From NCBI GenBank assembly GCA_025526995.1, contig JAHLKG010000010.1:620001-684000 (forward strand): a stretch of DNA of 64,000 bases. Reading direction: 5' to 3'. A program made the translations under genes and the position numbers. Below the pieces are notes generated by a model. That model was not told where the DNA came from and did no database searches. It was given only the letters and a program-made list of their open reading frames with translations. Below are positions 1-13,300 of the stretch, in pieces (position 1 is the stretch's first letter; each line of letters opens with the position of its first letter). This stretch comes from Powellomyces hirtus. Taxonomy: Eukaryota > Chytridiomycota > Chytridiomycetes > Spizellomycetales > Powellomycetaceae.

Positions 1-870
1 CGCTCACTCAGTCTATTGAAAAGGGGAGGACCACATGGTGATTGCATGCCGGTGCACCGTGCACGGGCGGCCGTGGAAGATAATTGGGAGAGACTCGGAA
101 AGAAAGGAGAACTTGAATGGAAATCGAAGAAACGGGGGAGTCGTGTGTGCGACAACGTGGTTCACGGTTCGGTTTCACTTCTCAACCATTTACGGGCAGA
201 TTTGCGACCACGAGGCACCAGTAGTAGGCCAAGAGCTCTTAGCAAACCAAACGCGGGGACCACCCACACATCCGTGCTCCAGCGCATTCCCATATCGTCC
301 CTTGCATTGGTTGCCATAATCTTCTGAGAAAGAGAGATGATAGGATGCTGGACGTGCCAATTAGTAGTGAGCCGTGGCATGGCAGAGTGAAAGTGAGCAA
401 ATTGGAAGAAACGCGCGCGTTTTTGCCAACCTGACGGACCCGCCCGACGACGCGGAAAGCCATTCACTCTGCCCACCTCCGTTTCTCACACTCTCGTCCG
501 TATCCATATCTGCCATATATACACAGAAGCACACTCTGTCTCACTTCCGCTTCTTGGCGGCTGGCAGCTTCGCACCTAACTGGGAGTGCTGGTGGGATCA
601 CTACTGACTTTTTCTCCTTTCTTCTCGCACGGGAGCAAGCCGACGGGATACGCTTGAATCGGCTTGATTATTTTCTTGAGGTTCAAGCCTGACAGCCTCT
701 TCTCGTCATTTTGGTTTGCCAGTTACTCGATGGCTGTCCAGACTTGCTCCTTTCCGTGAGTCTGATAGACAGCCAGATAAAACAGATAACAACTGATAGC
801 TGGCTGCCCTCTCTCATCTCCGCATTCGTCCCTTATCTTGCCACCTAACGCGTCTGGTCATTCGCCCAGA
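1..870. other. Gene-free left flank and 5' region of the first gene
   Basis: No convincing coding exon was found on either strand. The right part, from about 470, is pyrimidine-rich and has a TATA-like stretch near 513-520. It probably holds the promoter and 5' UTR of the gene starting at 871. The short open frames here overlap each other on both strands and look like chance. Confidence 0.5.
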
Positions 871-3371
871 ATGTCACTCCCCGGCGCGACCTTCAGCCAC
901 ATTTCCCCACCAGCAGCTACAGCGCCCGATGCTGCGAAAGCCCGCGCATTCCTCAATCTACATGTAGCCCCCGAACCAACCCCGTCAGACTTGTGCGGCA
1001 TCCTACACAAGCCACTATTTGATGCCACCGTTCGAGCCGGAGCTGTCGATAAAGGCGACGCTATCAACAAGACTGTTGACGCGTTGCAGCAGATCAATGC
1101 CGTATGGGTATCGGATAGCCTTGAGTGGAGCGAGTTTCTAGCTGTATTGACATGTTTGGGTAAGTGCCGACTGTTGTGGGATCAGAGTTCTGGACTTGTG
1201 AGGGTAAGATGTGGAGTGCTCACAAGGCGAATTGGGGATTTTTAGGCTTTCCGATGCCCGCCGCTCTCAACAACGACGAGCAACCGCTTTTCTCCACTCC
1301 GCCAGAATTTCCGCACAATGCGGCGTCTCTGCGGCCTGTAACCCGCAGCCCAGCCGTCGCGTTGCGCGACATTGCCGTCTATGCGCATCGCTCGACGCGG
1401 CGGCTCTCAGAACTTTTATTTGCGATGCTTTATGTCCGCGGCCGTGCTCTGACGGCGGCATACCGCTTTAGATCATTGTCCCAAGAAAGCGAAATGTCAT
1501 CGCAGACGGCGGCGTTGAAAGCCGAAGTCGAACGACTAAAGCGTAAACTCATCGAGCGGTCCAGCAAGGCTGATGATGATAGGCGACGACGCGTCATTGC
1601 TGAGAGCTATCTCAATGTTATGCACGAAAAGACGATGAATGACCGAGCGGCGGCTGCTGGACATCGGAGATTTGAAGAAACACAGCAATGGCAGGATCTG
1701 TCGCATTGCTCTGCAGATTCTGGTCGCAGTGCCCGTTGCCGACCGCTAAGTGAGGCGTACCCCAAAGAACAGTCTGCTGATCAGCAGACCACCGGCAGCA
1801 AAAGCTTTGATCTGCAGCGCGGACCCAATACGCCCAACGTAGACTTTGCAACCCGGAATCGGCTCAATGCCCACAGCAGCCAAGACATGCCCATTCCAGA
1901 ACTCCCCTCGGCTCTGCCTGCTAGACGATCCATCTTCCGCAAAAGCATAGATTACGATGCAATCAAAGCCCAACAGAATCAGCAGGGTACTAATCATAGA
2001 CCAGGCTCATCCGCAGTCTCACAAACAGCACGAGCACGGGAGCGGGGCATTGTGGCTCGTGACCCGAGTTTCACTGTGGATCACCATCATCGCACCACTC
2101 CTACCCCGCACCTATCTACCGAAGCTTTGCAAGCTTTGGCCAGCGATCCGTCCGCGGCCACCAGGACCGTGACCATACCGGCCAGTAGTTCGGGCTCAGA
2201 CAGCACCACTCATTCCAGTTCCGCGGCATCAGACGTACACACAGAAAAGTCAGGTGGCAGCTCAGGAGCGAGCAATGATGGACGTCCTGGTAGCAAGCAG
2301 CAGGAGTCTCGCCCGCAATCTGCGGGTCGCCGGTTTACTCTGTTTCCCACGCGAAGCACAGGCGACATGCGCCAAAGGTCTGCAACCCTGTCGCCGACCC
2401 CAGTGTCCTCATTAACGGAAAGATTACGGTCTGACTCCGCAGAAAAGTTTGAAAAAGATGGTAATGGAGTGCGGAAGAGGCTCAGTCGAATGTTTAGCTT
2501 CGGACGGGGTTCAAGGGACAAGCGATCGCGTTCACCACCACCACCATTACCCAACAAGAGCGACACTCGCAGTGCAGATAAGGAGAACACTACTGCGAAA
2601 GGGTCAGGCACACCAGACGTCCGTTCTCGACCAGTGATACTTTTAACTGCTGCGAAAGCAGTCACCGGTCCTGTTGCTTCTGCGTCAGCACAACCAGCAG
2701 CCCTACCGTCCATTTTGCGCCATGCATACACCGCTCCTAGTCGGATGCTTCGCACTGAAATGGAACGCGATAGTGTGGCACGGATTGAGGATACTGAGCG
2801 AGGGAAATGCATAGAAGAGCAATCAAGCCACAATCACCACAGTAAACCCAAAAACAGCACATCCATCCTGACGTCGGGACCGGCATCAGCGACGATACCT
2901 CCAAGAAGTGGCTCCGCCGCAGATACCAGGCCCCCGCGTGTGAAACCGATAAAGACGTCGGTCGATGACGTGCCATTGCAGGTCATTCGTGATAAATATT
3001 TCGAGAATCGGCGGCGGCGGACCTATCACGGGCAAGTCTCCTTTGCCCTCGATCCCACGTATATGGATCCTCATTCTTATCCCAACAATCAGGAGCAGCA
3101 CCAACATCGTGCCCGCCGTCCCAAGTCTAGGCCCAGCATCCTTGGCGTCTCACCCGTCGACCACGTCCGGAGACATAGCTGGGGTCCTCACCGTTACTGC
3201 CCACCGCAGCAAGCGGCCCTTCAGTACTACCCGGACCTTCCGCACCCACATAACCAGCAGCAGCACCAACCGCAACAGCAGCAACATTCTGTCCAGATGA
3301 TTGCGCCTACGCCATTGTTAGCTTCCCCTGGAAGCAGTGAATATGCTTCTCACCGCCACTACCCGCGCTGA
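871..3371 (+). CDS. Serine/proline-rich coiled-coil protein of unknown function
   Basis: Exons 871-1159 and 1246-3371; the 86-nt intron (GTAAGT...TTTTAG) joins in frame, giving 804 residues. The start is the first ATG in the frame. The first ~110 residues look foldable. A predicted coiled coil rich in Glu, Arg and Lys follows around residues 200-260 (it includes LKAEVERLKRKL). The rest is disordered and rich in Ser, Pro, Thr and Gln, with a basic Ser/Arg patch near 530 and a His/Gln-rich C-terminus. I recognise no family. The layout would fit a scaffold or cytoskeleton-associated protein, but that is inference. AT-rich 3' sequence with AATAAAA-like motifs near 3560-3578 fits a polyadenylation region. 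Confidence 0.7.
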
Positions 3372-3849
3372 GCGAGCCTTTGCGTTCTGGCTTTCTGTTT
3401 GATGATTTGCCTTTTTTCCTTTTTTCCTTCTTGTACCATTTCTTGTTACCATATTGTGTGAGGGCTTCTCGAAGACTATCTTTACCCTGCCTTGGACGGA
3501 GCTTTGGGGCTGGACTCTTCATCCTTTTCCTTCGGTTTATAGTTTTTTTCTTTCCGACCAAAATAATAATAAAATAAAAGTTGCACGTTACTGTAACGCG
3601 AGGTCGCAGCAGCTGGCGGTCGCAAAATGGAGTCTGACTTTTTGGGAAGAGCGTCTTGGAAGAGAAGATCCTGTGTGCAGTTACGTCGGGATAGTTTCTT
3701 TATATATACAAAAATGCGCCGGGCGCCTGAGGACGAACAGTGTTCTACGAGAGGGCTGCGCGTGGCTTAACGACAATGAGATAGCTCTGCCACATTACGT
3801 CTATCCTACGTTATCGAGAAGGTGGGGGATAAATAATGTCATTCACGTG
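3372..3849. other. 3' intergenic region between convergent genes
   Basis: Lies between the stop of the coiled-coil gene (+) and the stop of the WD40 gene (-). The start is T-rich and contains AATAATAATAAAATAAAA near 3559-3577, a likely polyadenylation signal area. Nothing else was recognised. Confidence 0.5.
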
Positions 3850-6214
3850 TCATGAGGCGTTTGGCGCAGGCTGGACGTATATTTTGACGGTGCCATCTGC
3901 AACGAGAAATGTGTGTTAGACCAATTCCCATCACGACGCCAGAGATTTTGGTTGTGCCGTCACATACCATCACCACAAGTTGCAAGCCACTTGCTCCTCC
4001 ATCCAACAACTACATCACGAACTTCCACGCCCTCATGGTCCCGCAGGACACCCGCAACCGCCGTCGTCTCCATGTTGAAGATCACGACTCCGCCGTCATA
4101 GGTCGGTGCAAAGACGTATCGGCCGTTGGAGGAGATTTTAGTCAGCCACGAGTTGGAGCAATACTCGTCATGAGCGAACCGCTTCACTTCTTCGAGTTTG
4201 AACGGGTCCCCTTTGCGGCTCGGGTAGATGATTTTGTGAAGTGTGACCGTGTTGGGTACCGTATCTTGTCAATTTGAACTACATGAGCTGAGACGTCGGA
4301 ACGACAGCGTGTTCGCAGTTTACTTACTGATGGCAATATCCTCCCCATCGACCATCTGCACCTCTTCGACACCACGACTCGTGAGGTAGGCAAACATTTC
4401 TTTGTGTCCGTTACTGTTAAGGACATCCCTTTCTTTGTGTCCGTCACTGTTAAGGACATCGTCCCAAGTCCGTGGCGGAGCCGGGTAGTCGAGACATCTG
4501 ACGACCTTGACACAATCGCAGTAGCAGGAGTAAATGTTGGGGAAGTTTTGTATTTTCTGTAAGGGGACAGTATTAGAAAGACATCGTTGATAGCAGTGGC
4601 AGTGGCAGTAGCTTTTACCTGTGCACTTTCGAAGTCGAATATGTTGATTCCTCCGTCGCAGGCCGCAACCAAGTACTTGTTTCCGCAATTCGGGAGAAAA
4701 CTCACGTTGAAGGCCATGCACGTGTCGCCGTCCTCCATCCGAATGCTTCCCATAAGAGTGCTGCAAGGACGGGATAAGCACTAAAGTCAATTCCAACCTC
4801 TGATGCAGTGTGGTATGTCGTCAGCGAAAGGATGGGAAGAGTTCTAACCTCCAGTTTTCGCCCATTCGCCATTTGAGCACGTAGCCATCCTGACTTGTGG
4901 TAACGTAGTAATTCTCGCCTTTGAATTGGACGGCTTTTATGCACAACACTTCTTCTTCGTGACCTTCGAGACGCTCGACGACTTTGCCAGTCACCAGATC
5001 AAAGATCTGTAGGCGCAATCTGTTAGTGTCCGTGCCGCGAGGGTGCAGAAAATGGTGTTGGATCGATGCAAACCTTCAGAGGACACGGCAGAATGTGATT
5101 GTCATCATCCACTTCACTCCACTTATGCGGATCCTTCAGCTTGCCTCCTACAACAATTCTCCTCATATCCGGGGTAAACCGCCCACAGTAAAACTCATCA
5201 ATATTGGCCTCATCTGCATCTCGCAACACCTGGACGACCTTCCATGTCTCCGTGTCCCAGATGCGGACGGTTCCCATGGTGCAAAAGGTCGCGAGCATGC
5301 GCCCATCAGGAGATTGCACCATGCTGGTAATGTGACCGTGGTCGCGGATGTCGGCGGATGTAAGGAGGGAGAGTGGGTGTGCTTCGTTGATGTGATTTAT
5401 CATGGAGTTTGGGTCGTCATCGGCGCCTGGCACTTGGTGCCAGTATGGGTCCGGATAAAGGAGCGACAGATCGCTCAGCTCATCTGGATCTATATCGGGA
5501 TACTTGGACTACAAGCACACATAAGATTCGTCTCCCACAACCCCACTGCGCTAGTCATACGCACCTGCTTGCCCTTGGCAGCGCCCTTTTGTATCGACGC
5601 TATCAACTTCTTCTTTTTCCCTGTACTGTCCTCCTCATCCTCAGCAGCACTTCGCTTGGTCGCCTTGCTGAATTTCTTTGCCTTTCCTTTATCCGCCGTC
5701 GTCGCCTTCCCCTTCTTTTTTGGCGCCACTTTTGTTTTCTTCACTGGCGCTTTTTTGGGTTTCGCCGCTCCTTTGCCCTTCTTTGCTGCTGGCTCGAAAT
5801 CGCTGGCGTCACCGTCCACATCGATCACTATCTCGTCGTCCGCAACTTCCTCGCCGATTACACGCGATTCCTCCATTTTTGTTGACTGTCCATCCATCAT
5901 ATTCTCGTCGTCCACGGTTTCGTTGCCGAGGTCAGACGAAACCTCCATTTGTGTGGCCTCCACTTTGACCGACTGTCCACTTCCGCTGCGGACTACTCCT
6001 AGATCATCTGGAATTTCTTTTGTTATTCGTGAAGAAGCCTCAGTAAACACAGCATCCCTGACATACCAGCAGAACCATATCCCGGTTCTCCTGGCGAGAG
6101 AATGCGAACAGGGTCCGTCTGGGTTTCTTTTGTGCGCGCAGGGTCAGACTTGCTTTCTATTCTGGACCAGAACTCTGCCGCCGCCCCATCGCCGACCTCC
6201 ATTGCGCTTATCAT
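3850..6214 (-). CDS. WD40-repeat protein with basic, histone H1-like N-terminal region
   Basis: Eight exons on the minus strand: 6214-6067, 6007-5565, 5508-5074, 5006-4849, 4760-4619, 4556-4328, 4264-3968, 3896-3850; all junctions keep frame, giving 632 residues. The N-terminal third is acidic, then strongly basic around residues 115-190 with repeated Lys/Ala/Pro-Lys runs (PAAKKGKGAAKPKK), like a histone H1 tail. The C-terminal two thirds carries WD40 blades, for example TVRIWDTETW, YVLKWRM, GINIFDFE and a final blade ending GDDGTVKIYV. The family fits a nuclear, chromatin- or nucleolus-associated scaffold, but no specific orthologue was recognised. The exon at 4556-4328 holds an 11-residue tandem duplication. 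The first ATG after an in-frame stop was taken as start; an upstream exon cannot be excluded. Confidence 0.8.
4397..4462. repeat. 33-bp tandem duplication inside a WD40 exon
   Basis: Two copies of a 33-bp unit (4397-4429 and 4430-4462) differ at only a few bases and encode 11 residues each (DVLNSDGHKER and DVLNSNGHKEM). The frame is kept, so it lengthens a loop of the WD40 protein. Confidence 0.9.
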
Positions 6215-6966
6215 TGCTCTCAATGTTTTTTCTGGTTTGAGAACGAATTTCAGGCCATCTGGCAAAGCAATGGAGGCATATTATTGCTCACGGAGCCAAG
6301 CCACATAATGTCCGGTCCTGCCGGACCTTTGTGTTTTACGCGTTCACCAGCAGGCAAATGCGCGGAATTGCTTGCTCGCCGATGCCCATCATGGAAAGGC
6401 CATCTTCCGCAATACTGGCGCCGACAGGCCCCATGTGAATGCCATTTGCCGCAGATGATCAAAAACTACTTGCTATGTGGGCGCTGCAGAAAGGAAATAG
6501 CGTGACAAAAACGCTGTACTGCGACTGCCTCGATCACCTCGAAGCAGCATGCGGTTGCAAAAGGTTCGCGCACAATCTGTACAATCCCACGATGCCGACC
6601 TATCGCGGATCCCTTCCAAGCGGACGGATTGGAATCGTATCTATCCACTTGCAGGAAAGCCACCATAAGATGGGAAACCTTCTGTACGCCCTCCCGGATA
6701 TCAGACCCGACCGTACTTCTGACGACCCGCACTTAAAAGTACGGAATTTTATAGCATGGGACTTCGCGAGGGCGATAATGCTATTATACAGTAGGAAGGA
6801 GTCACAAGGTGCTGCAGGAGGGAGACGAGAAACCAACTGAAGGTAAGGAGAAGGATCGACGCGTTGCAAGTGCTGACACGTGTCTCAGATGTGGTACTAC
6901 AGTAATTGTTCTTTGCGCAAGCTGCCCATTGCTCAAGTCTAAATTTTGAGTGGGGTTCGACAATAA
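6215..6966. other. Divergent intergenic region
   Basis: Separates the start of the WD40 gene (-) from the start of the Yrb30-like gene (+). Open frames exist here (6439-6840 on +, 6250-6462 on -), but none joins to a neighbour in frame or resembles a family. It presumably holds both promoters. Confidence 0.5.
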
Positions 6967-8696
6967 ATGGATCAACTGTTTGCCAGCCTGGCCATCTCGG
7001 GCGCTTCTCTGGTCTCCAAAGCTGCTTTCTCATATGTAAGTTAGTCTACACTATATAGTCTACCTGCTGGCCAAATATTATCGTGACGGACCACACCTCC
7101 AGGCTCAAGGATATGCTGTCAAACAAATCTCGACGTTTGTGGCCAAAACGACTGCAGACAAGTCGTCCTTACATGCAAAGCTTGCAAGACTAGAGAGAAT
7201 TCTGGCGCTGAAGCTTGCAGTCGTCACTCCAGGTATGCTGATGCACACAGGGATTGGCATCTCGACTGCACATTCGTCTCTTTATGCTCGCTCCGTCAAA
7301 TAGCTATCGACACGTGCGAAATACTTGCCACACGAGGCAACACAACGCTAGAAGCGGCCCTTGAACTATCCGGGGAACTAAGGAAGAGCTTGAAAAAGAT
7401 TGGGGATCGCGTCAATGCGGCAGACGGGAGCGTGACCGACGGTCGCGACATTGTGGGCCAACAAGCTCTAACCGCCGAAGTGTTGGAGGACATTGAAGCG
7501 GTGTTGACTGTCATCAATGATCTAGTCCCGTTTCTTCAGTTGGCGCTCCAGAATGCTGGTGCGAGCTTGGGAGGCAACATGCCTAGCAGTGTTAGTCCGA
7601 GCAGGCTATTGCAGGCCTCCACAGCGGTGGCGCTCGCGGGTGGGCGGTTCGCGGCGCACAAACAGTTTGGACCGACGCAGCCGCCAGATCCAGTGCAAGT
7701 AGGGCCTTCGTAAGTTTGCAGTCCCCGGATATTCGGCATTGTTTTTGCACGAATTTTACTGACTTCCCCCGAATCAGATTCCCCGTCCGCGTATATTCCC
7801 AATTCCAATCATCGTCCCGTGCTAAAGGTCTCTCAGACTTGACCTGGAAGGAAGATCACGCCAAAGCGTCTGTGATTGTCCAACGCATCAACGCCGGATC
7901 CGGAGACGCATCGCGAATAGCCTACGACTTGGTCATTCTCGAAGATCTCAACGACGGCCGCTTCCACGACGAGGACAACAAAGACACACCGATACAAACA
8001 AACGAAGATGGCGTGCGGCCTGGTCGAACGACGAGAATTTCTGTCATTGATATACAGAAGTTGTATTATACGCGGTCTGGGGAGTTGCTGAACATCGATG
8101 CCAAGGCGCCGGTCATGGTCGTCAAGATTGACAAAGAAGCCCATGCGCCATCCTCACTGGTACCTGCTGGGAATGTCACTCCGTTGCGTGCAAAGGAGAA
8201 ATCGACGGCGGAGTGGTTAGCTTTTGAGCTTTGTCAGGAAGAAGATGGGCTTACAGATAGCGACGAAAGTGACATCAGCGAGGATGAAAGCTCTGGCGCT
8301 TCAGCCTCACCCACAAAGAAGCTTGTTCAGAGACCAAGTTCTGGAACCGCTGCTATCAAGCCTAAGATTCCAATCGGTCTATTGAGCCTTCTGGAATACA
8401 TTCTGCGACTTTGCGCCCTGGAGGTCTCTGAACAACGGTCACACTTAGAGACTCCCGACGAGAAGCTCATGTTGTACATGACCAACGAGCTGCGGAGTCG
8501 AACTCAACGAGGTGACAACAGACCAGGCAGCACAGATCTTGCGGCGTCTACAGCCAGTGGTGGACCATCCAACTCTGCGCGGAGAACGTCGTCTGTGACG
8601 GATAGTCCCCTCGCGCGAAAAGCAGGAACTGGCAGCACGCGCTTCATTGATAGACTGATGAGGTCTGGGTCCGGTGAGCTTGGCGAGAAAGAGTAG
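6967..8696 (+). CDS. Ran-GTP-binding protein, Yrb30-like
   Basis: Exons 6967-7035, 7103-7232, 7304-7709 and 7778-8696 give 507 residues. The start peptide (MDQLFASLAISGASLVSKAA) and the following helical region match the fungal RanGTP-binding family of yeast Yrb30 (Pfam Ran-binding, PF05508). Known members bind Ran-GTP and act in nucleocytoplasmic transport; they lack the classical RanBP1 fold. Near residues 380-410 there is an acidic Ser/Asp/Glu stretch (DSDESDISEDESSG), and the C-terminal 90 residues are Ser/Thr-rich and disordered. Introns are 67-71 nt with GTAAGT or GTATGC donors. Family assignment rests on my recognition of the N-terminal half. Confidence 0.75.
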
Positions 8697-8951
8697 AGAG
8701 GGTGCATATTCGTTTCTCTGCTTGTTTCCCTTCATCTGTATATACCACGTAACACAGCATCATATAGCCAACCGTTAGCTCATGTCAACCCAATCTACTG
8801 TCAATCACCCTATTATCACTGCAGATACTCATAAAGGGAAGCTGCTCTAAGACCTCTCCATTGACAATGCTATCTATTATGTACATTACTCCGCGCAAAT
8901 ACGGTGGTAGATGAGGCTTTCCGTATATATCTGTCTATCCAGAATCGCTAC

Positions 8952-10103
8952 CTATGCCTTTGTGACAATCACGTACCAATTGTCACGATCGTATCCGGAC
9001 ATATCAATGATGGCACCCTCAGACCGGCCTACAATCTCTTCCAATTCGCCTTCCTTGAACAGATGGTAATATCTAGCGGATGACACGTGAGCAAGCTAAA
9101 GCCACCGATGGAAGAAGAGCGATCTACCTCTGGTACACAACGTCGCCGCCCTCCTCTTCCACTGTGGTGTTGGGGGTTGTGTTCGCGGCCGCGCTCCCTT
9201 CGGGCAGATATACGTTCTTGGGCATCTTCCATGGAACGAATACGTCTTGTTCTTCGAATCTTCTCCTACTCCGTTTCTGGAGTGACCCCGTGTGAGTGTT
9301 GAGCGTTGATGAACACGGAAAACAAATGTCGGCGATACCTCTTGTTCAAAAGCCCACACAAATATCAGTAATCTCCCACCTGGCCGAAGAACCCGTATCA
9401 GCTCCTGATGAAAATGGTATAAGTAAAGCGCAAAGACACCAAAATCGGCGAACTCTGTTACATTGACTGCCATTAGCCGTCGGTCTGGCGAAGACATGTG
9501 ATGGATCACCGCGATAGAGGTCAGGAAATCCTATTCAGTTGGATTCAACGTCGTCAACTTTCCTTGATCTAATACCCCTGTCAATCAGCATCTCTTTTGA
9601 ACTCACAAAGCAGTTGTCTCGATATGGCAATTTGAGGTTATCGCAGACCATCGCCTCGAACCCGCGTTCCCTGCATATGTCAATCAGCTTGTCACTCCTG
9701 CAACCATTCCAGGACTTGTCAGTTACTGGGAATTGCAAAAGCTGTCTAGGCATCCAGAAGGGCCTGACCTATCGGATCCGATTGTGAACACGTCCGGGTT
9801 AACGCCAAGGTATTTGCCATTCCCGCATCCCACGTCCGCGCCGACAGAACCTTTTTCGAGACCCCTGATGAAACAAGAAGTTTAGATTGGGGCCAAAACA
9901 CACGACTCCCACAAGGGATCGCGAAGCGCAGCAAGAACAAGTGTTTAGAAGGAACGTGGCTCTTTCACCTCGTCAATTCACCTCAAGAAATCATCGACCA
10001 CCGGCCAGGGTTTGTAGCGTGTTGCGCTGAAATGACCAGCAATGATGTTGTAAACATTGTGGACATGGGTCTGCTCCAGTTGCGGTTTTCCTAAACCTTC
10101 CAT
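8952..10103 (-). CDS. TRM9: tRNA (carboxymethyluridine-34 5-O) methyltransferase, Trm9-like
   Basis: Seven exons: 10103-9982, 9864-9769, 9697-9607, 9530-9462, 9404-9339, 9276-9128, 9072-8952, giving 237 residues. Trm9 methylates carboxymethyluridine at the wobble position of tRNA to mcm5U and, in the known family, works with Trm112 using S-adenosylmethionine. Seen: [20 protein letters not shown] at the N-terminus, the SAM-binding motif [10 protein letters not shown], the acidic [14 protein letters not shown] segment, [13 protein letters not shown] and [19 protein letters not shown], then DVFVPWKMP and [14 protein letters not shown]. Length is near the yeast enzyme (279). The start lies 279 bp from the divergent YPP1-like gene, so a shared promoter is likely. 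Confidence 0.92.
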
Positions 10104-10382
10104 TGCGAAGCGTTGTGGCTGAGAATCGAGCTAGAATGGCTGCTTTGACGGTCCCAAGTCAAGCGAGCACGCTTACGCGACGTGTGCGACTGACGGGCGG
10201 ACCGCTCGAGGCTCCGCTGCTGCCTTCCCCAAGACTCCTTCGACGTCCAGCGTCGACGTCAGGCCCATTAGAGCCATCCAACTAACCAGCTTTTCGCATA
10301 GCAGTTCCCGGACGAACGCTCCTCGCTTCTCTGCGCTCCCATATACCCTTACTCCCCGTCCCCTGTGCCTTTTTTTTCAGCC

Positions 10383-13300
10383 ATGTCCAGCCCAAAATTC
10401 TTTATAAGCCAGCTGGACATTGACGTATATCGGTGGAAAGGGCAATGGGCCCTGGCGGAAGCCCGCGCAAAGAAGAAAGGCCAGAAGTACCGTCCAAATG
10501 GCTCTAGTGAGTGATGCTACTATGCGCGCAAGGCGTCGTATATTAGCTCCAATCACTAAGATTCGTGTGGAGCTGACGACCATCTTTCTCCCGTGATGTA
10601 GGCTATGAATGTCTTGTTATAGGAGAGTCGCAGCTGAATACGATCATGCGCCACTACCTGATGAATGACATTCACATAGACAACGGTCTTGCCAACGGGA
10701 AAGCGTTTATGCCTGTCGCGGAGAGTGTGCGGGAAGCGGCAGCTGGCGCGACCGAAGGAGCGGTGAACATGCTGAAGATGGCTATTGAGAAATCTCGGAA
10801 TGATCCAAATGCCAATGCCACAGATCATGCCAAATTTGAGATACAGGTACTTTGAACTCCTATGCTGACTGCCGCACGACAGGCTCCTGCTGGCGGCCCC
10901 CAATTGGAGGAATCTTTTACTACGTGAACTTAATCGAACGGGCCGAGTCAGACTCACACCATATCGTTCATAATCCTTAGCAAGCGCATACACACATGGC
11001 GTGGGCACAGCTGCAATGTGGTCGATCAGCGGAGGCTGTCACAGCAGTACAGCCTTTTGATTTCCGAGAAGCTGAGGAAGTACCGCTGGACACGCGTCCG
11101 TATGTGAAAGTTATGCTTTTGGCCGGACTCACAGTTAAAGGTATTGTTCAACAGCAAGCGAAATCTGTCAGGATCGATTGGGGTATCTGAACTTGTTATG
11201 TGATTACAGCCATGGTGCTCCACGCAACGGGCAAAGACGAAGAAGCATTTGCCTACTCCACACGAGCAGTGGCTTTCTTCGCCAAGCACAGCAATACGGC
11301 GACTCCTACGCCTAAGCGAAGTCGGCATTCCCCACATCCTGACGTCGATCAGTGGCAAAGATGGTTTGAGGCTTCGCATCATTTCCACTCGTTGCTGGCT
11401 AGCAAGCTTGGGTGAGCTACACGCGCAAGTCTTTTTTGAAGGGGCCATGACTGACGACGCGTTTTTTAGTCATACTCAGGTGTCGCTTGCAGCTGCGCGG
11501 GTATACGTCCATCGATTGCGAAGCACACCGGATAAGTTCCAACCCCTATCCAAAATTGCTGTTTTGGGCAACTACCTACGACTCCTTGGAGGCGTCAAAT
11601 GGGATAGTCCTCCTCCACTTCCGCTCGCGGGCATCCCTGCAAAACAGATCCCCAACACTATCGCCAGTGAAGCCCGGACGGAGATGCGCCAGATTCTTCC
11701 ATACTATGAAACACTGGTCACCACGGTCTTACCTTTCCCGAGAGGCGAGGATGTGAAACCAATGGAGGTGGAGCGACATGAGAGAGTACAGCAGTGCTAC
11801 GACTGGCACGTGTTTGTGGAGATGTACAACTCGGAAGATGAATCTCTGGGCGACATTGCCGATAGGCATTACAGACTGATACAAAGTCTTTACCGTGGTA
11901 CGAAGCACACATTCCACTCAATGCGAATGCTGCGATACATGGCGCACACATTTGTGTCGTTGATCAGCTTGTTTGGTGACAACATGCCTGAGGACGAAAA
12001 GACCGAAGCTGAAGCGGTGATGGAGTCGTATGTTTTTTACTGGGACAAGCAATTGAAAGCGAGGCTGGAGCTGGACAAAAAGATCCAGGTCGAGGTAAAG
12101 CTTGAGCGCGAGAGTATGGGGGATCTAAGTCCATCAGCACATGCAGCCACAAAGCAGCCAAATGGTATCGGACTGGAGACAACTAAAAAACCTACGGAGG
12201 TCCTGGAAAATCATGTCGAGCAAACGGCTGGGGACTCCGATCCTACGTCCCGGGCACATGCGGCTGAGATTCTTGCCCCAGTTGCGGACGAGCTGCGAGG
12301 GGAGATGCATGCACATGCCAAGCACGATGTTGACGAAGTTGTTGTGTGCACAACGGATGGGGATACGGCCTCTGTGATAGAAGCTCTGGATGGCGAAAGA
12401 ATCATTGACGTCGTGGGCGTGCTCTTCGCGGGTGTTCGAATGCTGTCACATAACGCCGAAGGCCAAGAAGCCAAGGTATGGAATGTCGTCATTCTGTTTC
12501 AAACAGGGGTCACCCTAATATGTTCCCCATTAGCTCAAGAGAGCTGTTGGGTACGCGGAACGTGCGGTTGACCTTTTGGAGGCTCACGGAGTATCATGTG
12601 GGAATGAGCTTCCTTCACTACAGCACTCTGCGTATCGATGCTTGGGAGTCGCTTGCGGCGAGCTTTCCCAAGAAGGTCAGCATGTCCTGTATTTTTTGAT
12701 AGGTTGTAAGTGTGTGTTTTCTCACTTTTCTCACCTTGGAAGCAGTGCGGGACACCGAGCTTCGAAGTCAGTACCGCGAGAAGGCGCTCAAAGCTACTCA
12801 GAAGGCGAAAGATCTGCGGCCAAATGGATGGGAAGGTTTATACCAGCGAGCGATGCAATTGGCCGAAGCTGGTGAGGTATGGTGACGCCAGCCAGACTCA
12901 CTCGATGGGTAGCTTGATACTCATTCAACGGATTTACAGCTAACACAAGCGACGGACCTTGTACGAAACTCGCTGGAACACAACAAGACCTACGCGCCAT
13001 CATGGAATTTGCTTGCACTGTTGCTCGGTGCCAGCAAGGAATTCACGCAGGCTCTTAAAGTGTGCGAGATCGGAGTTAAGGAGTGCATTGCGAAAGCGGA
13101 GAGCACTGCCATACCCACAGACATCCTGACCGTTCCTGGCGCTGCACCGGGGTCATCGGTCAAATGGTCATGGGACGCTGTTGATTTAATGGAAAAGGAA
13201 GACCTCCTCAAGTATGCATTACGACAAAGCTGTTTGAAGCCTAGGAATGATGGATCATCCTAACTAGCAACTCCTTTCAGTCTCTGCCTCACACAAATTG

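Noticed and set aside
2210..2833. Minus-strand open frame of 207 codons
   Set aside because: Antisense to the coiled-coil gene; composition is that of a shadow frame.
6439..6840. Plus-strand open frame of 133 codons between WD40 and Yrb30-like genes
   Set aside because: No family resemblance, no introns, lies in a divergent promoter region.
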